Assembly: GCA_937928085.1 (NCBI GenBank) | Contig: CALFVU010000009.1 | Span: 55,152 to 119,151, forward strand | Source: an uncultured bacterium | Lineage (GTDB): Bacteria; Spirochaetota; Leptospiria; Leptospirales; Leptonemataceae | Reading direction: 5' to 3' | DNA length: 64,000 bases | Shown: positions 20,008-28,835 of the stretch, in pieces | Layout of the letters: every line of letters starts with the position of its first letter | Numbering within the stretch: the stretch's first letter is position 1 | Position numbers and translations under genes: made by a program | Notes under the pieces: model-generated | Database searches by the model: none | The model's input: the letters and a program-made list of their open reading frames with translations, nothing else | Told to the model about the DNA's origin: nothing

Positions 20008-20283
20008 ATGAATCCATTAATAATTTCTGAAGTATCTATTTTAAATTACAAAACTTGTTTAGATTTGATTACCAATCAATTAGCAAAATATTCAGAGATT
20101 CCTATAGGCATTTATTTCGAAAATTTAAAAAATATACGATTAGAAAGTTTATATTTACTTAAACTCTATTGTAAACACTCAAAAAAAACAATCATTATTT
20201 TTGATGTACCAGCAGAACTAAGAATGTATTTTTATTTAGAAAAAATCACTATAAAAATGGGATGTGCATTTTTTAATTTTTAA
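20008..20283 (+). CDS. Small hypothetical protein
   Basis: 91 aa ORF with alternating beta/alpha pattern. Confidence 0.45.
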   Translation: MNPLIISEVSILNYKTCLDLITNQLAKYSEIPIGIYFENLKNIRLESLYLLKLYCKHSKKTIIIFDVPAELRMYFYLEKITIKMGCAFFNF

Positions 20284-20342
20284 TGAAAAAAAAAGGGGTG
20301 GCTTTATAATGTTATTTTCCCAATTGAAGCCCCAACCCCTTG
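20284..20342 (-). terminator. Candidate terminator / 3' end of an unannotated minus-strand RNA
   Basis: AAGGGGT-GGCTT (20293-20304) pairs with AAGCC-(CCA)-ACCCCTT (20327-20341); A run on the plus strand immediately 5' gives a U-tract on the minus transcript. Confidence 0.45.
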
Positions 20343-20407
20343 ATGATTATTAACAATTTTATAACTTGCATAAAATAAACAACTATTTTTTTTGATCTTT
20401 AAAAAAA

Positions 20408-20632
20408 ATGAGAAAGAAAATTATATTAAGATATCGTAGTTTTGGTAAAAATAACCTGATTAAAACAGAATTTGATTTATATTCAATTTTTCGTTTAATT
20501 AATAAATATTGTGGATATGCAAATCATTTCTATTTCAATTTTGGCAATATTCAACAAATAAGAAAGAGAAATGATTTTAAAAATCAGAATTTTTTAAAAT
20601 TAGGGACAATATATGATATTCAAAAAAATTAA
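20408..20632 (+). CDS. Small hypothetical protein
   Basis: 74 aa ORF overlapping the next gene by 20 bp. Confidence 0.4.
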   Translation: MRKKIILRYRSFGKNNLIKTEFDLYSIFRLINKYCGYANHFYFNFGNIQQIRKRNDFKNQNFLKLGTIYDIQKN

Positions 20633-22823
20633 AGAATGGATTCAATTATTAGAATCGAATTTCTATCAAACGAAAATGCTAATTTTATCAATAGTAAGTA
20701 TTAGTTTTGTTGTTTTTGGTTTTTTTATTATATTTTTGTATTTATCTGTTCAATCGAATAAAGTATTATATTTTAAAGAAATCAATAGAAATTATAGTAA
20801 TGAAATTTATGATAGAAATGGAAAGATTCTTGCAGAGCTTTTTCAAAAAAAAATCAGCTCTTTAAGTTACAAAGAAATACCTGATCAAGTTAAAGATTTA
20901 TTGCTTTTTGTTGAAGATCAGAATTTTTTTTCTCATGGAGGAATTGATTATAAAAGTCTGGCGAGAGCTGTAATTACAAATATAATTTCTTTTGGTTATG
21001 TTCAAGGTGCCTCTACTATCACTCAGCAATTAGCAAGGATTTTATTGGGAGAAAGAGAAAAAAAAATAAGTAGAAAAATTAAAGAAGCATTTTTAGCTTT
21101 TGAATTAGAAAATAGGTTTTCCAAAGAAGAAATATTAACCTTTTATGTTAATCTTGTATATTTAGGACATGGAGCATATGGATTTTCAAATGCTTCTGAA
21201 TTTTATTTTCGTAAACCTCTAAAAGAATTAAATTTTATAGAAACACTTGTTCTTGTATCTTTAGCATCTCGTCCCGAATATTATTCACCGTTTAGGAATT
21301 TTCAACATTTAGAAAAAAAAATAGATTCAATCTACGAAAGAATGTTAAGAGAAAAACCAAAATTTCTGTATCCAGATAAAAAAAATTATTTAGCACAGAA
21401 GGAAAAATTAAAAGCTTTATTAAATCGTAGTCCTCACGAAAGTGTTTTTGGTACAAGAATCGATTATGCTCCTTATGTAACTGAATTTGTTCGAAGAAAA
21501 ATTGAATCTATTCTTGGAAAAGAATACACTACTTCTATGGGACTAAAAATCTATACTACTATCGATCGAGATCTACAAATTTCTGCATCTGAAGAATCGT
21601 ATTTACATTTGGAAAGTTTACGAAAATTACACCCGTATAAGATAGATGAAAAAGATCTAACAACAATGTTCGAGAAACATTATTTAGAATCTGGAATTGG
21701 TAGTATTTTTTTTGGAATGCCCTTATTAAATATTTCTAAACAGCAATTAGAAACTGCCTCAATTGGATTAAATCCGCAAACGGGAGAAGTTTTAATGATG
21801 CAGGGTGGGAGTCTATTTCAGGCAAACAATCAATTTAATCGAGCTATCCAAATGTATAGACAGACAGGCTCATCTATAAAACCAATAATTTACTCAGCTG
21901 GAATCGAGGCTGGAATCTTAAATCCCGCTTCTATTTTAGAAGATAGCCCCCTTTATTTTCCTCTTGTGGAAGCCAAAAAGGAATATTGGGTACCGGATAA
22001 TATTGATAAGTCTTACGAAGGACCAATCTCTTTACGAGAAGCTTTAGATAAATCTAGAAATATTCCAGCCCTTATAGCTACTGAAAAAATTGGTTTTGAA
22101 CGATTAAGAGAACATTATAAAAATTTTTTTTTCCATACTGAATCTGAATTTAAAAGAAGATTTAAAGAAGAGATAGCAATAGGAATTGGAATTTTAGAAA
22201 TGAGTCCTTTAGAGATGGCTGTTGCTTATAGTGTTTTTGCGAACAATGGTGTTATCAAAGTACCTTATTTGATTGAAAGAATAGAAGATTCCAATGGTAA
22301 TGTACTCTACGAAGGTATAAGCAAAGATGAGTTTAATTTAAACATTGTAGAAAATAAGATTATTTCTGGAGATACAGCAGAAGTTATGATCGATCTTTTA
22401 AAAAGTTCTGCAAGGTTTGGTGGAACAGGATTAGATCTAGAAAGATTAGCGGGGAAAACAGGTACCACAAATAAATATAGAGATGCCTGGTTTATAGGAA
22501 TTCTACCTACCTTAACAATCTCTATTTGGGTTGGATTTGATGATCCAAAAGTTAGCATGAATAAAGGTACGGGATCTACTGTTGCAGGTCCTTTATATGG
22601 TAAAATTATTAAACGTGTTAAAGAAACATATGATCAAGGAGATTATAGTTTCTCTCCTCGTGCAGTACGTGTTGAAATTTGTCCAAAAAGTGGAAAGCTA
22701 CCAAACCCTTATTGCCCCGTTAAAAAAGTAGAAATTTTTACTCAGAATGGCATACCTGAGGAAGAATGTGATATTCATAAACTTGGAGAAACAAAAATCC
22801 GAAAAAAAAGTGATTTTGAATGA
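20613..22823 (+). CDS. Penicillin-binding protein 1A (GT51 transglycosylase + transpeptidase)
   Basis: EDQNFFSHGGIDYKSLARA, GASTITQQLARILL, TGSSIKPIIYSAGIE (SxxK), SRN motif region, GKTGTTNKYRDAWFIG (KTGT). Confidence 0.95.
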   Translation: MIFKKIKEWIQLLESNFYQTKMLILSIVSISFVVFGFFIIFLYLSVQSNKVLYFKEINRNYSNEIYDRNGKILAELFQKKISSLSYKEIPDQVKDLLLFVEDQNFFSHGGIDYKSLARAVITNIISFGYVQGASTITQQLARILLGEREKKISRKIKEAFLAFELENRFSKEEILTFYVNLVYLGHGAYGFSNASEFYFRKPLKELNFIETLVLVSLASRPEYYSPFRNFQHLEKKIDSIYERMLREKPKFLYPDKKNYLAQKEKLKALLNRSPHESVFGTRIDYAPYVTEFVRRKIESILGKEYTTSMGLKIYTTIDRDLQISASEESYLHLESLRKLHPYKIDEKDLTTMFEKHYLESGIGSIFFGMPLLNISKQQLETASIGLNPQTGEVLMMQGGSLFQANNQFNRAIQMYRQTGSSIKPIIYSAGIEAGILNPASILEDSPLYFPLVEAKKEYWVPDNIDKSYEGPISLREALDKSRNIPALIATEKIGFERLREHYKNFFFHTESEFKRRFKEEIAIGIGILEMSPLEMAVAYSVFANNGVIKVPYLIERIEDSNGNVLYEGISKDEFNLNIVENKIISGDTAEVMIDLLKSSARFGGTGLDLERLAGKTGTTNKYRDAWFIGILPTLTISIWVGFDDPKVSMNKGTGSTVAGPLYGKIIKRVKETYDQGDYSFSPRAVRVEICPKSGKLPNPYCPVKKVEIFTQNGIPEEECDIHKLGETKIRKKSDFE

Positions 22824-22829
22824 ATAAAT

Positions 22830-23165
22830 TTTTCTTAAAAAGCGAAATAGAATATAATACCGATAGTAACGATGCGTATCCTAATGACCAACTAAAGCAA
22901 CATAAGTCATTTGTTGATTCTTTGTAAAGAGTTTCATTAATCCTTTTAGATGCATTATTTTTTTTAACTCTGTTAAAGCTTCACTAGATATAAAACAAAT
23001 GAACTTTGTAGATCAAATAGTGGAACTAATAGTGTAAATATAGCAAGTTATTCTTCTAAATTAGAATTTTTTGACCAACCACAATCTAAACAAATTATTC
23101 GAGCTACTTATTGATCTATATATTTACATAATGTGGTGAGATGTCTGTAATCATTGTTAGAAAGG
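22830..23165. pseudogene. Possible decayed coding remnant in a gene-free gap
   Basis: About 360 bp without an ORF in a dense region; short protein-like stretches interrupted by stops (e.g. SSKLEFFDQPQSKQIIRATY*). Confidence 0.25.
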
Positions 23166-23185
23166 CTAGAGTTTTCTTGCTTTTT

Positions 23186-24136
23186 TTAATAAATGGGCGG
23201 AAAAATAAAATTTATACCAAAAATATTCCCATATTCAAAAATCTCTTTTGGAGGTTTTCCGAAGTTCTGATTTAGAAGAACACGGATGCAAGCATCATCT
23301 ACTGGTTTTTGCCCCATACTAGAAACAATTTTTACATCTCGTACAGTGCCTTCTTCGTCTAACAAAAAAAGTACTTTTACAATTTGGGGCTTTATGGTTT
23401 GACTAATTACCAGTCCTGCAGAATCTCTCCAAACTAAATTTAAACCGGGGGGAGAAAAATTTTCTCGTATTTGCTTCAACATATTTCGAAAATAGGTATA
23501 TCCTTGCAATTCTACAGATGCAATCGAAATAGTAGCAGACTGATCCCATCGCAAAGCAAAATCATTTCTAAATCGATAATTTGCAGGAATTTTTAATGGT
23601 AGGTTTGATTCATTTGGATTCTTTTTAGAAGATTCAATTTTATTTTGAATATCATGATCAACTTCTTTTATGCTAGAATTGTCATTTTTGTGTATTTGTA
23701 GTTCAGCATTTTTTTTATACAATACAGTTTGTTGATTTTGTTGATTGCTTTCTTGATTTTGACTGTTCGAAATCAAGAATGTATCAGAATCAGTAAGGGT
23801 ATGGAAACCAAATTCTTTTGTAAGTCCTCCACTTCCTCCTGAAGTTATGGAAGAATAAACAGGGATTTGGTTGGATTTAGGTTTCGAAAAAGTGTTATGT
23901 TCTACTATTACAGGATATACGTTTATTAAATTTTGTATGAGAGGACTTTGTTCTAAAATCCATTTCTTTATAGTAAAAGGAATTTTAGGTAAAAACAAAT
24001 ATTGTACGAAAATAAATGTGGGTACAATAACAATAAAAATAGCATTTTTTAATCTTTCCCATTCGATGGGTTCTAATGTGGTTTCGTTATTTAACATATT
24101 TGAAAATAAAAAATATTTAAGATGTAAGGACTTCAT
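23186..24136 (-). CDS. TonB-like energy transducer protein
   Basis: N-terminal TM, variable linker, C-terminal TonB-like LLDEEGTVRDVKIVSSMGQKPVDDACIRVLLNQNFGKPPKE. Confidence 0.75.
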   Translation of the reverse strand: MKSLHLKYFLFSNMLNNETTLEPIEWERLKNAIFIVIVPTFIFVQYLFLPKIPFTIKKWILEQSPLIQNLINVYPVIVEHNTFSKPKSNQIPVYSSITSGGSGGLTKEFGFHTLTDSDTFLISNSQNQESNQQNQQTVLYKKNAELQIHKNDNSSIKEVDHDIQNKIESSKKNPNESNLPLKIPANYRFRNDFALRWDQSATISIASVELQGYTYFRNMLKQIRENFSPPGLNLVWRDSAGLVISQTIKPQIVKVLFLLDEEGTVRDVKIVSSMGQKPVDDACIRVLLNQNFGKPPKEIFEYGNIFGINFIFPPIY

Positions 24137-25085
24137 AATACTTTAAAAATTCAATTGCTTTTTGAGTTAAAATTCTTCCTTTTGAGGTTTTTTCTATGAG
24201 ACCCATTTTTAATAAAAAAGGTTCATAATTTTCTGATAAAGTCTTTTCTTCTTCGTCCAATAAAGAAGATAAAGTTTTAATACCTACCGGGCCTCCACTA
24301 AATCTTTCATACATAATCGTAAGAATTTTTTTATCCAGTTCATTAATTCCATATAAAAAAATCCCGAGTTTTTTTAAACATTCTTTTGCAAATTCTTTAG
24401 TAATTTCTTGAATATTTTTAGTAATCGCAAAATCTCTAATTCTTTTTAAAATTCGTATAGCTTCTCTTGGAGTCATCCTGCTATTTTCTGCAATTATAAT
24501 TTCCACTCCATCTTTTAATTTTAAATTCATAACTTCCGCATTTTTTTTTATTATAAAAGATAAATCTTCAATGCTATAAAAAGATAATTTGAATTCTATA
24601 CCAAAACGGCTTTTTAACGGAGAAGATAAATATCCTGATCTGGTTGTTGCACCTATTAACGTAAATGGTTGTAACGGAATTCTTATGGATTTAGCAGTAA
24701 TGCCTTCTCCTAAGATAATATCAATATAATGATCTTCCATAGCAGAGTATAAAAGTTCTTCGCAAGATCGGGGTAAGCGATGAATTTCATCTATAAAAAA
24801 AACATCATTTTTGTTAAGTAAAGTAAGGATTTTTGCTAAATCTCCAGTTTTAGTTAATGTAGGTGCACTTGTGGGGTAAAAATTGCTTCCCATCTCTTTG
24901 GAGATTAAACCTGCAAGGGTAGTTTTTCCTAAACCGGGTGGTCCTGTAAACAAAATATGATCTACAGGTTCTGAACGAATTTTTGCGGATTGTAGCATAA
25001 TTTTTAATCTTTCTATGATTTCTTTCTGACCTATAAAATCATCTAACGAATTGGGTCTTAAATCATTACTATACACAAAATTCAA
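24117..25085 (-). CDS. ruvB: Holliday junction branch migration helicase RuvB
   Basis: LRPNSLDDFIGQKEI, GPPGLGKTTLAGLISKEMG, FIDEIHRL, GATTRSGYLSSPLKSRFG. Confidence 0.96.
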   Translation of the reverse strand: MNFVYSNDLRPNSLDDFIGQKEIIERLKIMLQSAKIRSEPVDHILFTGPPGLGKTTLAGLISKEMGSNFYPTSAPTLTKTGDLAKILTLLNKNDVFFIDEIHRLPRSCEELLYSAMEDHYIDIILGEGITAKSIRIPLQPFTLIGATTRSGYLSSPLKSRFGIEFKLSFYSIEDLSFIIKKNAEVMNLKLKDGVEIIIAENSRMTPREAIRILKRIRDFAITKNIQEITKEFAKECLKKLGIFLYGINELDKKILTIMYERFSGGPVGIKTLSSLLDEEEKTLSENYEPFLLKMGLIEKTSKGRILTQKAIEFLKYYEVLTS

Positions 25086-25342
25086 ACAAAATAAAATTGA
25101 TTAAAAATCAAATAATTTTTTAAGATAATAAATCAGTTTTTTGTGTATTTCATCAAATATAAAAAATCGTAATGTCAGATCAAAAGAAATTCTAAAATTT
25201 TTTTTGATCTCAATGCTTCTATATAACTTTTCTAAATGCTAAATGAGATCAGTATTAAATGATTTTAAAAACAATACTAAAAATTTGAAAATTTTATTAA
25301 ATTAATATATAAAAAAATTATTATTTTTTATTTTTAAATTTT

Positions 25343-26020
25343 TTAATCTTTTAAACTAAATGGTGTAAAATTCGTATTGTGATCAAAAATATCTACATTC
25401 TCAAGTTTTTTTAGTAAGTTTACAAAAAAGTATGTAAAAGGAGTCATGATTGCTTCCCATAATACTTTTAAGAAATAATTGCTGATCATTACTTCGATCA
25501 CTGTTTTGGTTTCCCAGAATCCTAGAAAAGCCAAAGGATAAAAAATGATAGAATCTACTGCCTGACCTACGATCGTAGACCCAATAGTTCTTGACCATAA
25601 AATCTTTCCTTTTGTCCAGATTTTCATTTTTGCCATGATATATGAATTTGAGAATTCGCCGGCCCAATAAGCAATCAAAGAAGCTAGAGCGATTCTTGGT
25701 GTAATCCCAAAAGCAATTTCGTAAGCAGATTGATGATTCCAGTTTGGAGAAGGTGGCAACTTTACAATTACATAACTCATAAGAGAAGCAAAAAATAATG
25801 CAATAAAACCTGACCATACTGCTCTTCTTGCCTTTGCATAACCATATACTTCTGTTAGAATATCGCCAAAAATATAACTAAATGGAAAAAAGAATACTCC
25901 AGCACCAAATTCAATGTTAAACAGAATAGCAACTTTTGCTGCACCAATAATGTTAGAAGTGAGTAAAACAGTAACAAATGCGGACATTACAAGGTCAAAA
26001 TATTTAAAATGAATTTGCAT
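25343..26020 (-). CDS. Queuosine precursor transporter family (YhhQ/VUT)
   Basis: FFPFSYIFGDILTEVYGYAKARRAVWSGF, LASLIAYWAGEFSNSYIMAKMK, RTIGSTIVGQAVDSIIFYPLAF. Confidence 0.9.
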   Translation of the reverse strand: MQIHFKYFDLVMSAFVTVLLTSNIIGAAKVAILFNIEFGAGVFFFPFSYIFGDILTEVYGYAKARRAVWSGFIALFFASLMSYVIVKLPPSPNWNHQSAYEIAFGITPRIALASLIAYWAGEFSNSYIMAKMKIWTKGKILWSRTIGSTIVGQAVDSIIFYPLAFLGFWETKTVIEVMISNYFLKVLWEAIMTPFTYFFVNLLKKLENVDIFDHNTNFTPFSLKD

Positions 26021-26169
26021 AAAAGAAATTACTTTATTTTTATTGTCATGTCAACTTTTTCTTTTTTTTAAGGAATCAAGCATTATATAGTTTACAAAAA
26101 ATGTATTGTTTTAGTTTTTTAAAATAATAATCAATTCTAGAGATTTTATAAAAATTATCATTATTTCTT

Positions 26170-27240
26170 GTGTATAATTTTATGCTACAAGAAAAAAATC
26201 TATTGACCTGTAAATCCTTTTTTGAATATAATTCTCTTGTGAAAATAAAATTTCAATGGATCTTTAGTTTTGTTTTCTTATTATTTTTATTATTTTTACA
26301 AGTTGATTTATACTCAAAAGAAGAGTCAAGAATTTATTTAGAAAAAGGTTATTCTATTGAAAAAGAAAATTCAGAAGAAGCAATCAAATATTACAAAAAG
26401 GCATTAGAGTTAGGTTTGCCAGAGGATCTGCAAAAAGTAGCTTTATGGAGGATGTATTTTATTTTGAAAAACAATAATAAGTATATTCAAGCTTGGGATA
26501 TACTCTCTACGTTAAATCCAAAAGAATCCGTTCAAAATAAATTTTTCGAGGAATTAGAAGATTATGTAAAAATCAAGAGAGAGGATTTTCTTACTCTATA
26601 CTCTTTTCTAAAAAATAATGATCATACTCGAGTGAAAAGTTTTTTTGAAAAATCGAACGTAATTTTAAAAAAACAAATCTTAGATTATTATTCTAATAAT
26701 AAAAATGATAAATTGATTTCGGAATTTCTAGATATCAGTTCTGAAAGTAAATCACTAGATACTCAATTTTTTTTAGTTGATTATTATTTAGAGGATCAGA
26801 ATTATGAAAAAGCTAAAAGAATTTTAGAAAATATAAGTGAAAAACAAAAAGAAAACTTAACCGATGAACAAAAAGCAATGATTTTATATCTTTTAGGAAA
26901 AATCCATAGAGAAAAAAATATGTTAGATTCAGCTTTATATTTTTTGTATGCAACAAACTATTCTCAATTAGATAGCGATTACGAAAAAAATTTGTCATTA
27001 GCTTTGTTTTCTTTTTACCGATCGGGTTACGAAAATATTGCGTATGAACTTGTGGATTATATTTTCTACGAACCAAAAGATATTATGCAAAAGTTATTTA
27101 TTCTTCTTTTAAAATCTGAAAAAAATCCAAATAAAAAAAACATTAAAGAATTGCGAACTCTCTTAAAAGAAATTCAAACTCAGAATTTTTTAACAGAAAA
27201 AGCAAGAAAGTTAGTATCCTTGTATAAAGATTATGAATAA
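26170..27240 (+). CDS. TPR-like membrane/exported protein
   Basis: TM/signal segment then repeat SRIYLEKGYSIEKENSEEAIKYYKKALELG and further helical repeats. Confidence 0.65.
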   Translation: MYNFMLQEKNLLTCKSFFEYNSLVKIKFQWIFSFVFLLFLLFLQVDLYSKEESRIYLEKGYSIEKENSEEAIKYYKKALELGLPEDLQKVALWRMYFILKNNNKYIQAWDILSTLNPKESVQNKFFEELEDYVKIKREDFLTLYSFLKNNDHTRVKSFFEKSNVILKKQILDYYSNNKNDKLISEFLDISSESKSLDTQFFLVDYYLEDQNYEKAKRILENISEKQKENLTDEQKAMILYLLGKIHREKNMLDSALYFLYATNYSQLDSDYEKNLSLALFSFYRSGYENIAYELVDYIFYEPKDIMQKLFILLLKSEKNPNKKNIKELRTLLKEIQTQNFLTEKARKLVSLYKDYE

Positions 27241-28114
27241 ATTTTATATTTATTTTTTAATTTTTATTTTATTTTGTAAAACTTCTGAAAATCGAATGAA
27301 TGATTTTGATGAATCTCAACAAAAAAGAAAGACAACACTATATGTGTCTATTGAGAAACAAGAGACAAATCTAAAAGAAGAAATATCTAAAAAGCAAGAA
27401 AGTGAAAATTTCCAAAAAGAAGAGAATGTGTTCAATGAGCAGGATTATCAAAAAATTGTATTTTATAAAACGGCGGTAAAAGAAATGGAGGAACAATATA
27501 TTTTAGACAAAAAAAAATATAATCAAGATAAAAGTTTTATTCAAAATTTTAAAAAAAATCAAGAGAAATTGGAAAAAGAGTACGAGGAATATAAAATAAA
27601 TTACATAAAGCAGTTAGAAAAAGAACGGCTAGAAAAAAAAGAAAAAATCAATCAATTTGATCCAGAAAATAAAATGTTTTGGAGAATTGACTTTAATTCT
27701 GAATTTCCCGAAGTCATTACCATAAAATTATTTTCCAATACGATAGTTCGTTTGTGCGAAGTGGACAATCCTATGAACTACCTTATAATTAAAAATTTTT
27801 CTTGCAATACGAAAGTCACAGAGATTAAAGGTAATGACTTAAAAGATATTAATTTTTTAGAAACTCTTCCTTTACTACATTTTCTACCTAAAAAAAAAGC
27901 TAATTATTTAATTTATATAGAACAAAACCAGAAAAAAATCCCAATACAAATTTCGAATAGCGAAAAAGAGTTATATACAATTGCTTTTATAGAAATTAAC
28001 GAAAGATCCGTACTCAAAATCCATCTTTATACAATTAAAAGTGATAAATACAAACCACGATATTATTTTAAAACGATCGCACCTGTTGATTTTTTATTGA
28101 GCCTTTCTGAATAG
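27233..28114 (+). CDS. Putative lipoprotein, coiled-coil
   Basis: MNKFYIYFLIFILFCKTSEN lipobox-like; charged coil; overlaps the upstream ORF by 8 bp. Confidence 0.55.
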   Translation: MNKFYIYFLIFILFCKTSENRMNDFDESQQKRKTTLYVSIEKQETNLKEEISKKQESENFQKEENVFNEQDYQKIVFYKTAVKEMEEQYILDKKKYNQDKSFIQNFKKNQEKLEKEYEEYKINYIKQLEKERLEKKEKINQFDPENKMFWRIDFNSEFPEVITIKLFSNTIVRLCEVDNPMNYLIIKNFSCNTKVTEIKGNDLKDINFLETLPLLHFLPKKKANYLIYIEQNQKKIPIQISNSEKELYTIAFIEINERSVLKIHLYTIKSDKYKPRYYFKTIAPVDFLLSLSE

Positions 28115-28780
28115 TTTTCTGAACCATTGTTTAATTTTTTGTATTAAGTTTTGTTTTTTTATCATTATTTCTTGTTTTGGTCTTTGTATGTTGATTTCTT
28201 TATATGATTTTTTCTTATGAGGTTTTGTGATTGTTTTTTTCTTTAAAATTTTTGGTAGCTGTATTTCACTGTTTTGAATGTGCCCTTTTTGAATACTTTT
28301 CTCGTAATAAACTTCAATAGCCTTTGCTTCCTTGATTTCTTTTTCGTTACAAAGTATATGAATAATTTTGATTTGATTTTGATTTTTAATTAAACTATTT
28401 CTTTTTTCATAACTTACTGGATGGTCTGGAATGTCATAATGTATGATGTAATTTGCTGAATTTATAAAAAAATTTTTCTTTTCGATAATATCATCACTAA
28501 TAAAAAATACTTTTCTTTTTTTTTCGTTATATTCTTTAAACGCCTTAGAAAAATTCGATGGAGAAAAAAGATGTGTATAAGAGATCTTATATGTTTTAAA
28601 ATAATTGAATAAATTTAATAAAGTTTTTTTTTCTTTTGAGAAAATTACGAATTGTTCAGATTTATTTTTTATAACTTTATTTAAAGTAAAAGGAATTTTT
28701 TCTTCTTCTGCAACGTAATAGATAAACTCTTTCATATTAGTATTTACTTGATTTCTTTTAATACAATTTGTAGCAATCAT
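28094..28780 (-). CDS. Stand-alone degenerate helicase C-terminal (HELICc-like) domain with basic tail
   Basis: SEQFVIFSKEKKTLLNLFNYFKTYKISYTHLFSPSNFSKAFKEYNEKKRKVFFISDDIIEKKNFFINSANYIIHYDIPDHPVSYEKR follows the DEAD-box domain 2 layout; Lys/Arg-rich C-terminus. Confidence 0.5.
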   Translation of the reverse strand: MIATNCIKRNQVNTNMKEFIYYVAEEEKIPFTLNKVIKNKSEQFVIFSKEKKTLLNLFNYFKTYKISYTHLFSPSNFSKAFKEYNEKKRKVFFISDDIIEKKNFFINSANYIIHYDIPDHPVSYEKRNSLIKNQNQIKIIHILCNEKEIKEAKAIEVYYEKSIQKGHIQNSEIQLPKILKKKTITKPHKKKSYKEINIQRPKQEIMIKKQNLIQKIKQWFRKLFRKAQ

Positions 28781-28835
28781 TTTTTCTTTACTAAAAAAAA
28801 CTTTTCATTAACAATCATATAAAAATTATGGGTTT

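Noticed and set aside
25401-25817. ORF 25401..25817 minus (138 aa)
   Set aside because: Different frame within the YhhQ/VUT transporter gene, whose frame has clear family motifs.
26021-26169. PreQ1 riboswitch upstream of the YhhQ-like gene
   Set aside because: No C-rich loop/A-rich tail pseudoknot pattern visible on the minus strand.
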